A stretch of 64,000 nt of DNA from assembly GCA_023525975.1 (NCBI GenBank), contig JAKNSE010000037.1, forward strand, positions 5,562,501 to 5,626,500, written 5' to 3'. Numbering within the stretch: the stretch's first letter is position 1; every line of letters starts with the position of its first letter. The DNA comes from Smallanthus sonchifolius (lineage: Eukaryota > Streptophyta > Magnoliopsida > Asterales > Asteraceae). This document shows, piece after piece, positions 23,008 to 34,753 of the stretch. The notes under the pieces were generated by a model. It did no database searches. It saw only the letters and a list, made by a program, of their open reading frames with translations, and had not been told where the DNA came from. The translations under genes were made by a program, and so were the position numbers.

Positions 23008-24769
23008 ATCCTATGTGGATAGATAAGTATTATTGTATGTTTTATTTGTATGTGCGTATTCGTATTTAAATGTGTATGGGTTTTATAATAATATCCTTTA
23101 ATATTTATTTGTATAAAATATGGTAGAAAATAATAATGACTTGGTAAAACTTTAATTTAAAAATTATATATATATTGTTAAAATATTTCATTTTTAAATA
23201 AGTAGTTATTATGTATTTATAAAAGTTTCTATTTATTTATTTATTTATATTATCTTTATTATTATATATATTTTTTTTGTAAGTTGAAACTATTTTAACA
23301 AATTTATAAAAATATAATATTTATTATTTTATAAAAATTTTTGTGGGTTAAATATGTATAAAAGAATTTTAGTGGTTTTCGGAATAAACGAACGAGTAAA
23401 CCGACTCGTTTTAGTTTTTATTGTATAAAAAGAATGTTAAAATAAATAAATAAAATAAAAACAGAATAAAAAATTGGGCCGAAGGCCAACCGGGATCGAA
23501 CCCGCGACCTCTGCCTTAAACACACACACGCATAACCAGCCGGGCTACTGCCCATCGCTGGTTATGTGTGAATCAGTTTATTTAAATACACAAAGGCAAA
23601 TCAGGTCGCTGGTCCTCGGCAACCGGCAAACCGTGTCCGAGGACACTTGGTTTGCCCGGTAACTCACGGGCGATGGTCGTGTTTTCGATTGAAATTGCTT
23701 ACCAGGTGATAACAGAAGGTAATGAAATCGATTTGAGGCTCGAACCTAGTCGCGAAAAGTCTGGTCGGCAGTATTCTTTTTCCGAAAAATGTCCAGAATG
23801 GGAATCGAACTTCTGGATGAAATTTGCCTCTGAAACCTTGGTTACAGCTTCACTCAGGGACGACGAATGTGATGTTGTCTTCAATTTGAGGTGAGAGTGG
23901 GTGGAAGAGGGGTAGCGAGCTCGTGCAGGTCCGACTATGACTATTTATAGCCGAGCTCGTTTCTCATGATAAAACGTGCAATTGGGCACGTCCCGACACT
24001 CGTCTGGACGAGACGAAGCTAACAAGCTATCAAACACGCGTGGAGGTTGACTGTCGGGCTTGAATTCGGGCGTGGGTTCTCGGTCACCAACAGGATCAGA
24101 CGATCCGTATGTTGGGGAGACCAATTGGTCGGGGCCTTTTGTTCGCGTGGGAGAGACGAGGCCAGAGCTGCCTTTAGCAGCTGTCGAGGTGCAGGGAACA
24201 GCCCTGTCGAGGTGTCGCCGGAAAATGCCTCGGACCGCCGGACAAACGTAGGGGATAACCGGAATTGCGAATTGGGTTTTGGCAGATTTAGTCCCTGTAG
24301 TTTGGTTTTGGTTTAATCTAGTCCCTGGAATAAATACGGATGAAACCTTATGGTTTGATTTGTACAGAAATAGTCCCTTGACTGATTTTTGTTTAAAACC
24401 CTTTAGTTTGATAAATTCTACAACAGCCCCTCAACTTTTATAAAAATTAATTTCTTTAATTTCTTTTAATTTCAAATATATTTTATAAACTTATTTTATT
24501 ATTATTATTATAAATAATTTTTTTTTATAAAAGTTATTTATCTTATTTAAACAGGTTATTTTATTAAATATGCAACTTTTAAATTTAGTTTTTTATATAA
24601 AATTTTATATAAGTTTTAAAACTTATAAAACTTTAATTAATTTAAATCCGTAAAATAAAAATACCTATTTGTATAAAACTAAATAAAACACTTGTATTTT
24701 ATTTAATTTGAGAATGATTACACGATAATTATATTACAAGTGCGCGAATGAAAAATCCGAAACGTCACA
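23008..24769 (-). repeat. Right (5') LTR of outer element, second part
   Basis: Matches 13,013-14,781 with scattered substitutions and small indels, including a short duplication near 24,590. It ends CGTCACA and is followed by the GGTAA target duplication. Open frames within it (for example 23,474-23,662) are duplicated in the left LTR and are not genes. Confidence 0.92.
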
Positions 24770-24774
24770 GGTAA

Positions 24775-24883
24775 ATATACCCGCATTTCCCTACCCACGT
24801 GCTAACCCGCAACATCGGCGGCCGTGTACCCGAGCAACCCGCAAACCTGATTGCTTCTACCTGAGGGCGCCCTCTTCACCCTA
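24775..24883. other. Short flank between two transposons
   Basis: Continuation of the DNA left of the outer gypsy element; probably Harbinger-derived. No gene seen. Confidence 0.3.
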
Positions 24884-25668
24884 ATCACCAAAACAATCAT
24901 TTGACCAATTTGTTTTTACAAGAATAGCCATACATTTTAAATTTTACCAAAATATCTATCCAATCAAGAGATGCCATGTGTCAAAAAAATCAAAAAATTA
25001 TGACAAAATTTCGCCATCAGCGAAATATTATGGCATAATTTCGTCAAAAAGTCAAAATTTCACAAAAAAAGAATATTTCTCCATGGAGATAGAATAGGGC
25101 AAAATTTAGCCATTTTTATAAAATTATAATTTATGTAAATTTTTTAAACGTTAATTATGTTAAAAATTTTGAATTTTAATATAATAATTAATTTTTTTTA
25201 CCACAACCGATAATTCATTATTTTAATTAAATTAAGAATTATTTTCAAACAAATACTTATACTAGTCTCTACCTTTTATTTTTTCAACCAATAATCACCC
25301 ATAAATTTACCATCAAACTTCATCCAATTATCAATTTATAATCAAAATTCTCTCACTAACATAAACTTATCCCAATTATCAAGTTATTATCATCCAATTA
25401 TAATTTTATCAACAAACTTCTCTCATAAACCTCACCCAATTACAATTAATTTTTAAGTAATGTCTTGTAATATAATTTATCGCTGGTATTTTTCGCCAAT
25501 ATTAGATTTCATACTTCAAATATTTTAAACAAAAAATTATTTTTGACAGCGAAAAAATGGGGCGAAATATTATGTAAATAGTCTGAAGTCAAAGGCTATT
25601 TTGATAAAGTATATGGTAAACGGCTATTCTTGTAAAACATCTTGGTCAAATGGTTATTTTGGTGATTA
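24884..25668. mobile_element. Non-autonomous element with long terminal inverted repeats (MULE-like)
   Basis: The left end (AATCACCAAAACAATCATTT, continuing to about 24,958) pairs with the right end read inward (AATCACCAAAATAACCATTT, about 25,590-25,668). The inverted repeats are about 75 bp with mismatches. The interior is AT-rich with repeated TTTCGCC/GGCGAAAT motifs. Long inverted repeats and no coding suggest a MULE-type MITE; a target duplication was not clear. Confidence 0.6.
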
Positions 25669-25808
25669 TCTCAAGTTTAAAAGGCTTAGTTTTCATAAAG
25701 CAAGACGTTAATCAAAGTTGGTGTGAGACTCATTAATTACAGCCTCCCTTTCCTTTCAAAACTATAGATAAAAGGGAAATAGCTGTGGATGTAATTATTA
25801 ATTCATGA

Positions 25809-26022
25809 TAAATTATTTTTTTTTAATGGCGTGGGCTCAACTAGCACATCCTATCAGGGGAGGTTCGTACATCAGTCTACCCGAACATCCCCCAAGGAAT
25901 TCGAATTCTGCAGAGGGTGTTCCTAGTTTTTATGAAGTGCACCTTGCAAAATTCGAACTCATGACCTTCACAAAGGGGAAACTCTTTAGGAAAATCCCCC
26001 TGACCACCAAGGCAGAACCTTA
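25809..26022 (-). mobile_element. tRNA-derived SINE
   Basis: On the minus strand a Pol III A-box-like segment (TTGGTGGTCAGGGG) near 26,000 is followed by a B box (GAGTTCGAATTTTG) near 25,955. The 3' end at 25,809-25,830 is an A-run after CCCACGCCATT. This layout is a SINE. The GGGTCGAACCCGGGT palindrome just beside it (26,050-26,064) is a second tRNA-like scrap. Confidence 0.6.
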
Positions 26023-26997
26023 ATGACAAAAAGAATGGGGCTGCCCAGGGTCGAACCCGGGTCTGCCCGGTGAAAGAATTGTACAATTGTTTTTGTACAA
26101 TTGTGTGCTTATTTTTTGTTTTTAATATGAGTGTTAAATGGGTAGTGTTTGGTGTTAGCGAGTCAAACCCAAACATGACACTTGTATTTGTGGGTTGAAA
26201 CGTACAATTGTACACGATCCATTTAACTCAATTTTTTACTTAATTCTTGTTGCATATTTATACTCTAAAACTAATAATTTACAACAAAAATACAAATATG
26301 TATAAACAATTACGTTTAAATTATAAACTTTAATGCTTGTTTCTTTTATATTTTAAATTTTGGTATAAAATAATTGTTAGTCTAAGTTATTGCATAAAAC
26401 ATATTTTTTTAAGAAAGAATACAAAAATAAACATGTCCACCCATTAGTCTGTTACAACGACCGAAGCACCACATGTAAGTTAAATGTGTTCGTATATTTG
26501 GCTGAGTGGTATACCCTGTGGAAAAAGAACGTGGAGCCTGAGTTAGTGAGCGTGACTCGTGAAATAACGCGCCCCCTAGCGTGGTCCACGGGCGTGGGTG
26601 TTTTTTGTGGAGTTTTCCACGGGTGTGGAAATGGGCGGGGTGAGGAAGGTGGGACAAAGGTTGTGGTGTCGAGCAATGAGGTGTACACACGTGGTATTTT
26701 TCACGTGAATGAAAAGTGAAACACCACGCCTCCAATATATGAAAACCGTATGAAAATGATGTGACGCCTACGTGCGAGTTTCCAAACTCAATTTTCATAA
26801 AAGTATACGCTATGACCTTAGATCTGAAATTTAATCTATTTAGACTAAACTAAAATCTATGTTTTTTTTTCTATAATTTACAGTGTCGGTGTCATTCAAC
26901 AAATTATTGAACTAGTTTATAACCATTTAAAACTATATAATCTAGAAATACCACTTTTGAAAGGAATTAAACCAAAGATATTCTCATACAAACTAAA

Positions 26998-27005
26998 GAA
27001 TATCC
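26998..27005 (+). promoter_or_regulatory. P1BS element (PHR binding site)
   Basis: GAATATCC fits GNATATNC, the binding site of PHR1-type MYB-CC factors that activate phosphate-starvation genes. It lies 227 bp before the SPX start codon. Confidence 0.65.
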
Positions 27006-27020
27006 CACTTCCGTCCTTCC

Positions 27021-27028
27021 GCATATGC
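27021..27028 (+). promoter_or_regulatory. Second P1BS element (PHR binding site)
   Basis: GCATATGC is a palindromic match to GNATATNC, 23 bp downstream of the first site and 204 bp before the SPX start. Two close sites upstream of an SPX gene fit the known PHR-SPX feedback loop. Confidence 0.7.
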
Positions 27029-27231
27029 TTCCCCCTCTCATATCAATTTCATCCACCCCTTTCCCCTTCATAACCTCAACTTCACTCACGCACCCATTTC
27101 ATCAAATCCCAAAAAATTCATACCCATCTCACCAAATCCCCAAAATACCCTTGCCCATTTGAACAAATCAACAAAAGCTTCATCCTTGTTTCAAGAAACC
27201 AAGAAAAGATTCGTACCCACTTGAAAAAGGT

Positions 27232-29714
27232 ATGAAATTTGGCAAGAGTTTGAGCAACCAGATTGAACAAACCTTGCCTGAATGGAGAGATAAGTTTCTT
27301 TCTTACAAAGAACTCAAGAAAAGATTGAAACTAATCAACCCACAAGGGAAATCCGGTGATGTTTGTAACAGGGAGGCTAAAAGACCAAGATTTTCCGGCG
27401 CCGGCCCCGGAGATTGGACGGTGGTCGACGGTGGAGTTGGAGGAATGTCAAAAGAGGAGGTTGACTTTGTTGATTTGTTAGAGAAGGAGATTGAGAAATT
27501 TAACTTCTTCTTTGTTGAGAAGGAGGAAGAGTATATCATCAAATTGAAGGTAAGTTTCTTGATTTGGTTTCGGTAATTTTAGCATATGAGTTGTATATAT
27601 ATTTTGCATTAGGTTATGTGTAATGGTTTCACTAAAAAGTAACAAACGTCTCGTCACCGTCACGAATCACTTAGATGTGTAATTGTTTTACTGTCTATAT
27701 ATATATACACACACACATAACACACCAACATCAATCGCCCCACTCCCCGTGAAGCCAATCACAGCCCCGCCCCATGCCCTGGATAACGCCCATTCACGCG
27801 TCAGGTGGTCCGCGCCGCATTTCACGATCTCATTACACGTAGTTTTATGATGTTGTACCTTTGAACCATCACAAGATGGTCTATTGATAGAGCGTCTGAA
27901 AGTTCTCCCACCACAAAAAAAAATGATGGTGTACCTTTGTTTAAAATTTACTTATTTTGATGCATTGGGTACAATCTGTTTATGCATGATCTTAGAAAGT
28001 GACTAAGATGAGAATCTTCTATTTTGTGAGGATGTAAGACTGATTCTTTTTAGTGGCTGTCCCTTGCATACAAAGATTCCTTCTCTCTTGTACCACAAGA
28101 AATATTACATATAACTTTACCTTTGATTGGTATATGGAGCACTTTCTGACCCAAGAATATTGTCTAGGATTTATCACAAAGTTTGTTTTTGAGAAATAAT
28201 TTAAATTCTTTATTTAAAGTGATTTATTTTTTAAAAATAATAAATATATATAGGTTTTTAACAGGTTCTTTCTTATAAAGACCACTACATGTCTGTATAA
28301 ACAATTTAAATAACTCAAAGATTGTGATATTTACCCAAAAATTAAGGCTTAAGAGGAAACGTTTATGAATTCTCCCGTGACATGTTTGTGTATGAGACGA
28401 ATTGAATTTTCTACATGTTTGTCCCTTGTAACAGATCATATGTTGGCGTGTATATATCCACGCATTTAAGTGTTTGTGTGTCCTTAAAGATATGCTTTTA
28501 GTTACATATGATTTTTATGACGTGTAAGGAACATAATTTTTTAAATTGGTGTCATTTCAACACAAACCTCGCTTTAAGTATAAAATCTAATCACGGACCC
28601 ATTCTTATATTCCTTTTGTAATTTTCTCTAATAAAGGTTATCATATTCCTAACTTTATAAAAGAATCTCGCGGGCATAACTATGGAAAAGCGTTTGTTAA
28701 AACTCGTTATTTCAAAAAAAATAAACAGATAAACGGTTCTATGTTAATGTACTTAAGTATCTGGTTCCTTAGCTTTATAAAAGAACCTAGTGGGCATAGG
28801 TAAGGAATAACATATCTTAAAACTTACCTAGTACTCCTGTCACCTTTTGACCATTAGTCCTACACAAAAAAGTGATTTGAATGGTTCATTGGTTTGCCCT
28901 TATTAAAGTGTAATTCGCTTAACCTTTGTTAAGTGCCACCGTGTCACATGAATTTTATAGCGCGCTTATTGTCTAACTACTGATCATAGAATTGTGAATC
29001 GTGAAGGAATTGCAAGACAACATGGCAAAGGCGAAGGATTCAAACGAAGAGATGATAAAGATACGAAAAGAAATGGTCGATTTCCATGGAGAAATGGTTT
29101 TGTTGGAGAATTATAGCGCGCTTAACTACACAGGTATACTGACATATGGTTGTCGGTCCTAATAAACTCGAGTGAATCGAGGAACTCGTGTTTTGGTCAT
29201 TTGGTTTTTTGATATTAACTATTTGATCATTTGGTCTAATCAAACAGGAATAGTAAAGATTTTGAAGAAATACGATAAGAGGACCGGAGCGCTTATTCGT
29301 TTACCCTACATCCAAAAAGTCCTACAACAACCATTCTTCACCACAGACTTGGTTTACAAGCTGGTGAAGGAGTGTGAGGCGTTGCTAGACCGCCTCTTCC
29401 CTCTAACTGAACCATCAGTAGATGTTTCATCTGTTGATGGCACTGGTGGTGCTCACACCAGCACCACCATGTTGGCCCCTAGCACCTCAAACTGTGGTGA
29501 GACAACCACAGAAGCTCTGGGGGTCAAGGAATTTGCTGAGCTCGAGTTCATGAAGAGCTTATATACAAAAAGCACTATTTCCGCTCTACGGGTCTTGAAA
29601 GAAATTAGAAGCCGGAGCTCCACGGTTAGCGTTTTCTCGTTGCCACCGATGCAAGTAAACGTATTGGAGGATTCTTGGAACAAGTTTCCGGTGCTTGAAC
29701 AATTAGCAAAATAG
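27232..29714 (+). CDS. SPX-domain protein (SPX1/SPX2-like), 3 exons, 303 aa
   Basis: Exons 27,232-27,549, 29,007-29,133 and 29,248-29,714; all introns start GT and end AG, and the joined phases give one open 303-residue frame. SPX proteins bind inositol pyrophosphates when phosphate is ample and then hold PHR transcription factors away from P1BS sites, in nucleus and cytosol. The SPX domain fills about residues 1-180: MKFGKSLSNQI start, the helix with Y25, K26, K29, K30 (YKELKKR), and the basic helix K152, K155, K156, K159 (VKILKKYDKRTG); these Tyr/Lys sets form the ligand pocket in studied family members. After residue 185 comes a Ser/Thr-rich tail without an EXS, MFS or RING domain, so it is a stand-alone SPX protein. 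Family members run about 245-320 aa. It looks intact and functional. Confidence 0.93.
27550..29006 (+). other. Intron 1 of the SPX gene (1,457 bp)
   Basis: GT...AG intron. It holds a GC-rich patch at 27,735-27,840 that looks like a MITE relic, and two imperfect direct copies of a TTTATAAAAGAAxCTxGxGGGCATA phrase at about 28,652-28,682 and 28,771-28,801. No exon-like open frame. Confidence 0.75.
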
Positions 29715-31346
29715 GATCACACACTTTGATGTCAATTTTTTTTTACTTGTGGTTTTTATGTTTGTTACTCGTACTCGATATTATGTAAAATACATATATA
29801 GACATATAAACCATACGAATTTACATGGTAATGTAGTATGCTTGAAGTACTATGTATTTGATATGCATATGATGTCGCTTTATGTCGTCCTCTCTTTTGT
29901 ATCTCGTATTTTGATATTTACTTGAAACTTATTTTACACTTTTAGGACGTCCAACTCAGAGGTTAAACCAAACTGTAACTGATTTTGAAACCACTTTGGT
30001 AAGATGGTAAGAAACGGTTAGGAACCGACTCGAACTGTAGGGTTGGAATCAGTTTGTAACCTTATAGGTTGAAACTGGTTTGAACCCCTCTCAAGAACAG
30101 GTTCCAAACCCAAACCCGTTTGAACAAAAACCGGTTCTAACTTATGTTAACCAAACCCAAATTGGTTTAAGCCAAAAACCCGATTTATGCACCTCTTAGT
30201 CCAACTAAATAACTTGTGGGAAACAGAATTTTACATACAAAATAATCCATATATTTTTATAAATTAGAGAACTAATTACACAGATGGTCCTTGTGGTAAG
30301 GTCATATTGTAAGTATGGCATCTAACTTTAAAAAATTACACTAGTGATCTGTAATGTTTACTAAAACGTAACACATTTGGTCCCTGACGTGGATGAACAT
30401 TATTTTTCTATCTCTAATCGAATATTTCCAAACCCCTGTTTCTATTTTGGAAATATTCGGAAACAACATTCTTGATCTAGGTTTTCAGGAAATCTTAGAG
30501 GAAACGTATTCTAGTTTCCAAGGGTTTTGACCCACCAAGATCAAATTAACGCCTCTCTCTTGCTTTCGTCAGTGTTAATTTTTTAAAATATTTTTTTTTT
30601 CTTAATAATTTTTTCCTGCACATCAAAATTCCCGAGCTCATCGGCTTCAACATCTCTAATTGTTTGGTGTTATTATCCGGATTAGAACAATACAATGAGA
30701 AAATGCAACAAATTTCAACAATATACTTTTTATATAATCACACTTACACTAATTATACGAAGGTAATTTAGCTAAAATAATTTTTAACGCTCGATTCAAC
30801 CAAACCAGACTCCATTAATTCTAACAGTTACAAAAAAGTAATGTCTTGATCCAATAACTAGGCAATCCATCTTAGTATCTTACCACTAAAAGTGTGAAAA
30901 AGACCCGAAAAGAAGTGTTAACCAAAGAGAGACCGATGTACCCCCGTGAGTGAGATTCTCACGCCCTCTCACACAAGAGGGGGTGGTGTTCTCACACCCT
31001 CAGACCAAGCACGCCTCCCTCAGCCAATCAAATGCCCACATCTCACACAAGAGAACCCTTCCTTTCCTTTCTCCCGTGAGAATTCTCACGCCCCACTCAC
31101 ACCACATGGGAGCTGTGTTTCACACCCCTTCACGTCAGGTATACCAGATCCCCTAACAATGAACCGTATGTAGTAAAAACTGAGTTCTGGTTCGGTACAA
31201 GTTCAGTCTTGAATCACTAGCTCAAAGTTTGGATTTAGTTGATCAAAATTCAATAATATGTAGGTTAAAAGTTTTGTTTGCACATTCATCATCTAAAACG
31301 CTAAAAGCAAAAGAAAGATAATGATGGAAAATAATATTAAAAAAAC
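29715..31346. other. Region between SPX and tRNA-Asn
   Basis: SPX 3' UTR, then 29,945-30,195 rich in AACCGGTTT/GGTTTGAACC words, probably a MITE. 30,260-30,400 resembles half of the fold-back element at 54.5 kb (a 'ggtccctgacgtggatg' phrase). 30,940-31,140 carries repeated GTGAGATTCTCACGCCC-type palindromic words. No gene recognised. Confidence 0.4.
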
Positions 31347-31370
31347 CGCTAGAAGGAGGGCTTGAACCTC

Positions 31371-31403
<33 letters not shown>

Positions 31404-31420
31404 AACTGAGCTATTCCAGC
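31347..31420 (-). tRNA. tRNA-Asn (GUU)
   Basis: A 74-nt gene on the minus strand. The acceptor arm GCTGGAA pairs with TTCTAGC (one G-T pair). The D-arm region is TAGCTCAGTTGGTTAGAGC (A box). The anticodon loop CTGTTAA has GTT in the anticodon position. The variable loop is AAGGTC-like and the T arm GGAGG-TTCAAGC-CCTCC (B box). No intron. A run of T on the minus strand follows directly, a Pol III terminator. It matches the usual nuclear plant tRNA-Asn pattern. Confidence 0.95.
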
Positions 31421-34400
31421 TTTTGGCTTAATTTATTTAAAATTTATATTTATTAATAACGATCCATGAAATTCGCATCATTTTAAATGAAAACTAACAT
31501 TGTTGTTTGCATATTTAATTAAAAATATCTATACTCCTTTATAATTCATTTTCCATCGCCGGAACAAGACGCTTTTTCCGATTCTTTAAGACGCCTGAAC
31601 CGGCGACCCCGCCGCCGCGTCTTCAACAGCCGTTTCTTGCTTCTTCTCAACGGACGCAATCAAAGCCATCTATACTCCTTAATTGCTTTCTTCTCCTCAA
31701 CGCCATCACATTCCCTTCACCCTCATCTGCTGCAATCAAAACTGCATACCGTTCGATTCACCTTCTGCAATCAAAACTACATACCAACCCCCTCTTCAAA
31801 CAGCGGATGTTTTGAATTCCATTTAGGGTTTGCAGATGCATCGCCTCTTTCTCCCCGCTTCTTCATCTTCGTTTGCCGCTTAAGACTCTCTCACAAAACC
31901 TAATCGCAAGAAGGTTTGACTCTACAAAACCCTCACCCAGTCCTCAATCTAACCCCAATTCCGTTGTACATCAACCCCCTGATCATCCAGTCGAAGTAAT
32001 CGGCCGGATTCGGGAAGCTTTCGCATCCTGGCTTCGGCTAAGACACAGGTACATTTACATGCTGCTGGTCAATTGTTTTAAATAAGCACAACTTTTAGTG
32101 TTATTACTTGTTTAGTTTTTTTTGGTTGAGTCTGTTGATTCTTAGGTATTTTGTTGCTTACAGGATCCCTGCATCTGTTCTTTCTACACACTCATTGCCT
32201 TAACTTCTGATGTGCTTTTAGAGGCAGCTGTGAATGGTAATGTAGAACAAATTAGCAAAAAACATTTTTTTTTACAGAAATCGGTTACTATGTTGCCTGT
32301 GTTTGTTAAGTTGATCGCTCCCTTGTTTCTAATGTTATTTTCTTCGGTGTTACTTTTTTGCAGTCATTTCTGAATTAATACATTACACGTCAGCAAGAAA
32401 TTTGGATGGATTTTATGTTCAAATGCCTTTAATTCAAGTTATTGTGCCTCAAGTTATGAATCTGAAGCCACAACTTAGAGACATGGTAATGAATCATTAA
32501 TTGAAGCCGAGAGAAATAGACGGGTGCAGGTTTTTCCGTTCATCATATGAAACAACTTAGCTGTTGCGGAGGTGAAAAACACTTCAAATTCTGTACATGA
32601 AGCTTGTTGAGGTACAATATTAACCCAATTTCATAATGTTATAGGTTCATGTTATTGTATCTTATATTCTCCTTGAAATATTGAATTTCGAGCTTGTTCA
32701 TTTATATTAAAGACAGTTTAATTATGTTTTAGTTGGAAATCAATGTAAATAAAGCTTTTGGGTTGAATCTTCTCTTAATAACAAGTTGTTATCTTCATTT
32801 ATTCTGTTGTACTTATTAGGTCATGATAAGTGTCCTATAATTTACTATTGAGTAATGCATATATCCAGTAGTAGAACCCTCTGTATGGATCATGGGGCAT
32901 TTGTAATGTCCTGATTCTGTCCAAATGATTAATAAAAAGGATATAATGTTTTTATTTTAGACTGTGAGAAAAAGCTCTGTGGATCTATAGACGGGCTTTT
33001 TCAAATATATCAAAAGGCCATGACCGGGGAAAAGTGCAGAATGTGAATGCAGCATGCGTTATTCATTTATTATTCAAATGAACCAAATGCAGAATGTGAA
33101 TTGGTGTTTATTAGTTATTATTTGTTTTGTTGACTGAAACTCTTAATATGGTTTTCCTTTCAGATGTTGACCTAAACCTGACCAAACCAAAACCTCATTT
33201 GGAAGGCCTCATAATAGCTATGTGTTCAACATGTAAAATCAGGGTAATATATTTTTTATTATTAGTCGTTTAATTCTGCATTTATTTGTGCTCATTGAAT
33301 GAGTGTGCCCTTAAGTGGTTGAAAACTATCATGTTCGATGTCAAATAAAATATTGCAGGCAATTTATTTTTCACTCTATTAACACAAAGTGGGCTCACTA
33401 ATGGATTTTGGAGAAAGTGTTGGTGTCGTGCAGTTGATGTTTTTGATTACTATCTCCTAACTATTGGTTTAGAGTCTAAACACCAACTTGCTTTCATCAA
33501 TCTTTTTGACAACATTGCCATTAACTTTGGAACTAATCTTCTTAAATTAGGTCATGATGAGGTACTAAAGTTTCTTTCTGTCATAGCTTTCATCAATCTC
33601 TTAGCATATGTCCTTTTCCATTTTTATCTTTTTGATTTAATTGATTAAATAAAGCCCTTGTCACTAACTGGCTGGTTTGACTGAAGTAATAATTCTTTGT
33701 TTTGGCTGCTGATTTCTTGTTTTTATATTCTTCACATTGTATTATGTAACTTGTTTTGGCTAAATTTGTTTTCCAATTGGTTTTGCAGTTGTTTGCCTTC
33801 AACAAAATTAATAGATATTATTAACTGCTTAATGCCTCTTTCCTGTCAATAGTTTTATTTGCTTTATTGTATGATAATATAGATTATAGTTTCCTACTTT
33901 CCTATAGAAGAAAAGTTTCATTAATTTTATATGTTTTCTATCAATATGCGCTAAATACTTGTTCCTCTATTTTTTAGTGTGAGTTACAGATCTCTCAAGT
34001 CCAAACAACACCATCAATAGAAAATAATCGGTGTTCATTGCAGAAATCCCAGCGGACTAAACTTTATCAGTTCGCTGTTCATGGAAGGTAATATTTTTTA
34101 AGATGTTTAGTCAATTTGGTTATCTATTAATTACGTAAATCTGTTAGTCACTTGCTAATTTGTTAACTTCCTAAATCGTTGTCCGTGTATCAATTTCCTT
34201 CCATTTAATTGATATATGATTTGATCAAACTTGCAACTTTCTGATTAATCTGCAGAGTGATGCATATCAAGCCATAGGCTGTTACAACCTACTGTATTCA
34301 GGATTAATTCAAATTAACAATGAGATGGCATTGTGGGCCAACATTTCTCCTATATCTAAATATCATGGTTCCAATATGATATAAGTATAATTAACTTGAA

Positions 34401-34753
34401 GGTATGAACTTAAATTGCTTTAAATAATTGAACATTATTATCATATTGTGTGCTTACTGCAAAAATACAAGATTTGATTTAAAGACCCAGTATTTAAAGG
34501 TGAATGCGATTATTTTTCTCTAACGGGTCAATGTGTAATAAGCTAATGCATTTAACAAAGGGAACATGTCATTGAGCCGAACGGGTAATGAACCTGAACT
34601 GGTCAGGCAGGTTTGTTACAAGTCAAAAAAGGTTTGGGTCAGAATGGTTAATTTTTAAAATGGGTCAAAACAGATAGGGTTGGGTTGCCCTGAAACTATT
34701 TTTTCCCCTTTTTCTTGAGTTTTATAAACAGTTGATGCATTAACTATAGTTAC
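31421..34753 (+). other. Gene-fragment region with a kinesin-like N-terminal piece
   Basis: 31,876-32,048 is open in one frame and encodes NSVVHQPPDHPVEVIGRIR, which resembles the residues just before the motor domain of plant KIN-10/PAKRP2-type kinesins. The motor itself does not follow; the frame changes to EAFASWLRLRHR and then a donor-like GT. Downstream, 32,364-32,485 (ending DM before GTAATG) and 33,388-33,561 (HQLAFINLFDNIAINFG, ending before GTACTA) are open, flanked by splice-like signals, and not recognised. 32,165-32,260 has stops. I see no complete gene. It may be a chimeric pseudogene or captured fragments. From 34,560 the DNA is repeat-like (AACCTGACC words). Confidence 0.4.

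Larger units (their letters stand above)
12241..24769 (-). mobile_element. Internally deleted Tekay-type gypsy element carrying a nested element
   Basis: Minus-strand LTR retrotransposon. The left LTR (its 3' LTR) is 12,241-14,781. The polypurine tract and GAAATTC-containing post-pol motif lie at 14,782-14,815 and the pol remnant at 14,830-16,800. The primer-binding site for initiator Met-tRNA is 17,609-17,620 on the minus strand. The right LTR starts at 17,624 and ends at 24,769, split by another retrotransposon. Target duplication GGTAA is perfect. Both LTRs begin TGTCACACCCC and end CGTCACA on the plus strand. By eye about 20 substitutions separate the LTRs over some 2.1 kb of alignable sequence, so the insertion is fairly young. 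Gag, protease and the RT core are absent, so it cannot move by itself. Confidence 0.92.
26080..27231. other. Intergenic region and SPX promoter
   Basis: 26,080-26,400 is AT-rich. 26,500-26,720 is a GC-richer patch with repeated CCACGGGCGTGG-like words that look like a decayed MITE. From about 26,930 a TATA-like sequence and two P1BS motifs mark the SPX promoter and leader. No gene in the interval. Confidence 0.5.

Noticed and set aside
26045..26078. GGGTCGAACCCGGGT as a tRNA
   Set aside because: Only a T-arm-like palindrome; no D arm or anticodon arm on either side.
31834..31875. Start codon at 31,834 (MHRLFLPASSS) as a true gene start
   Set aside because: The frame stops after 15 codons and is not the frame of the kinesin-like segment.
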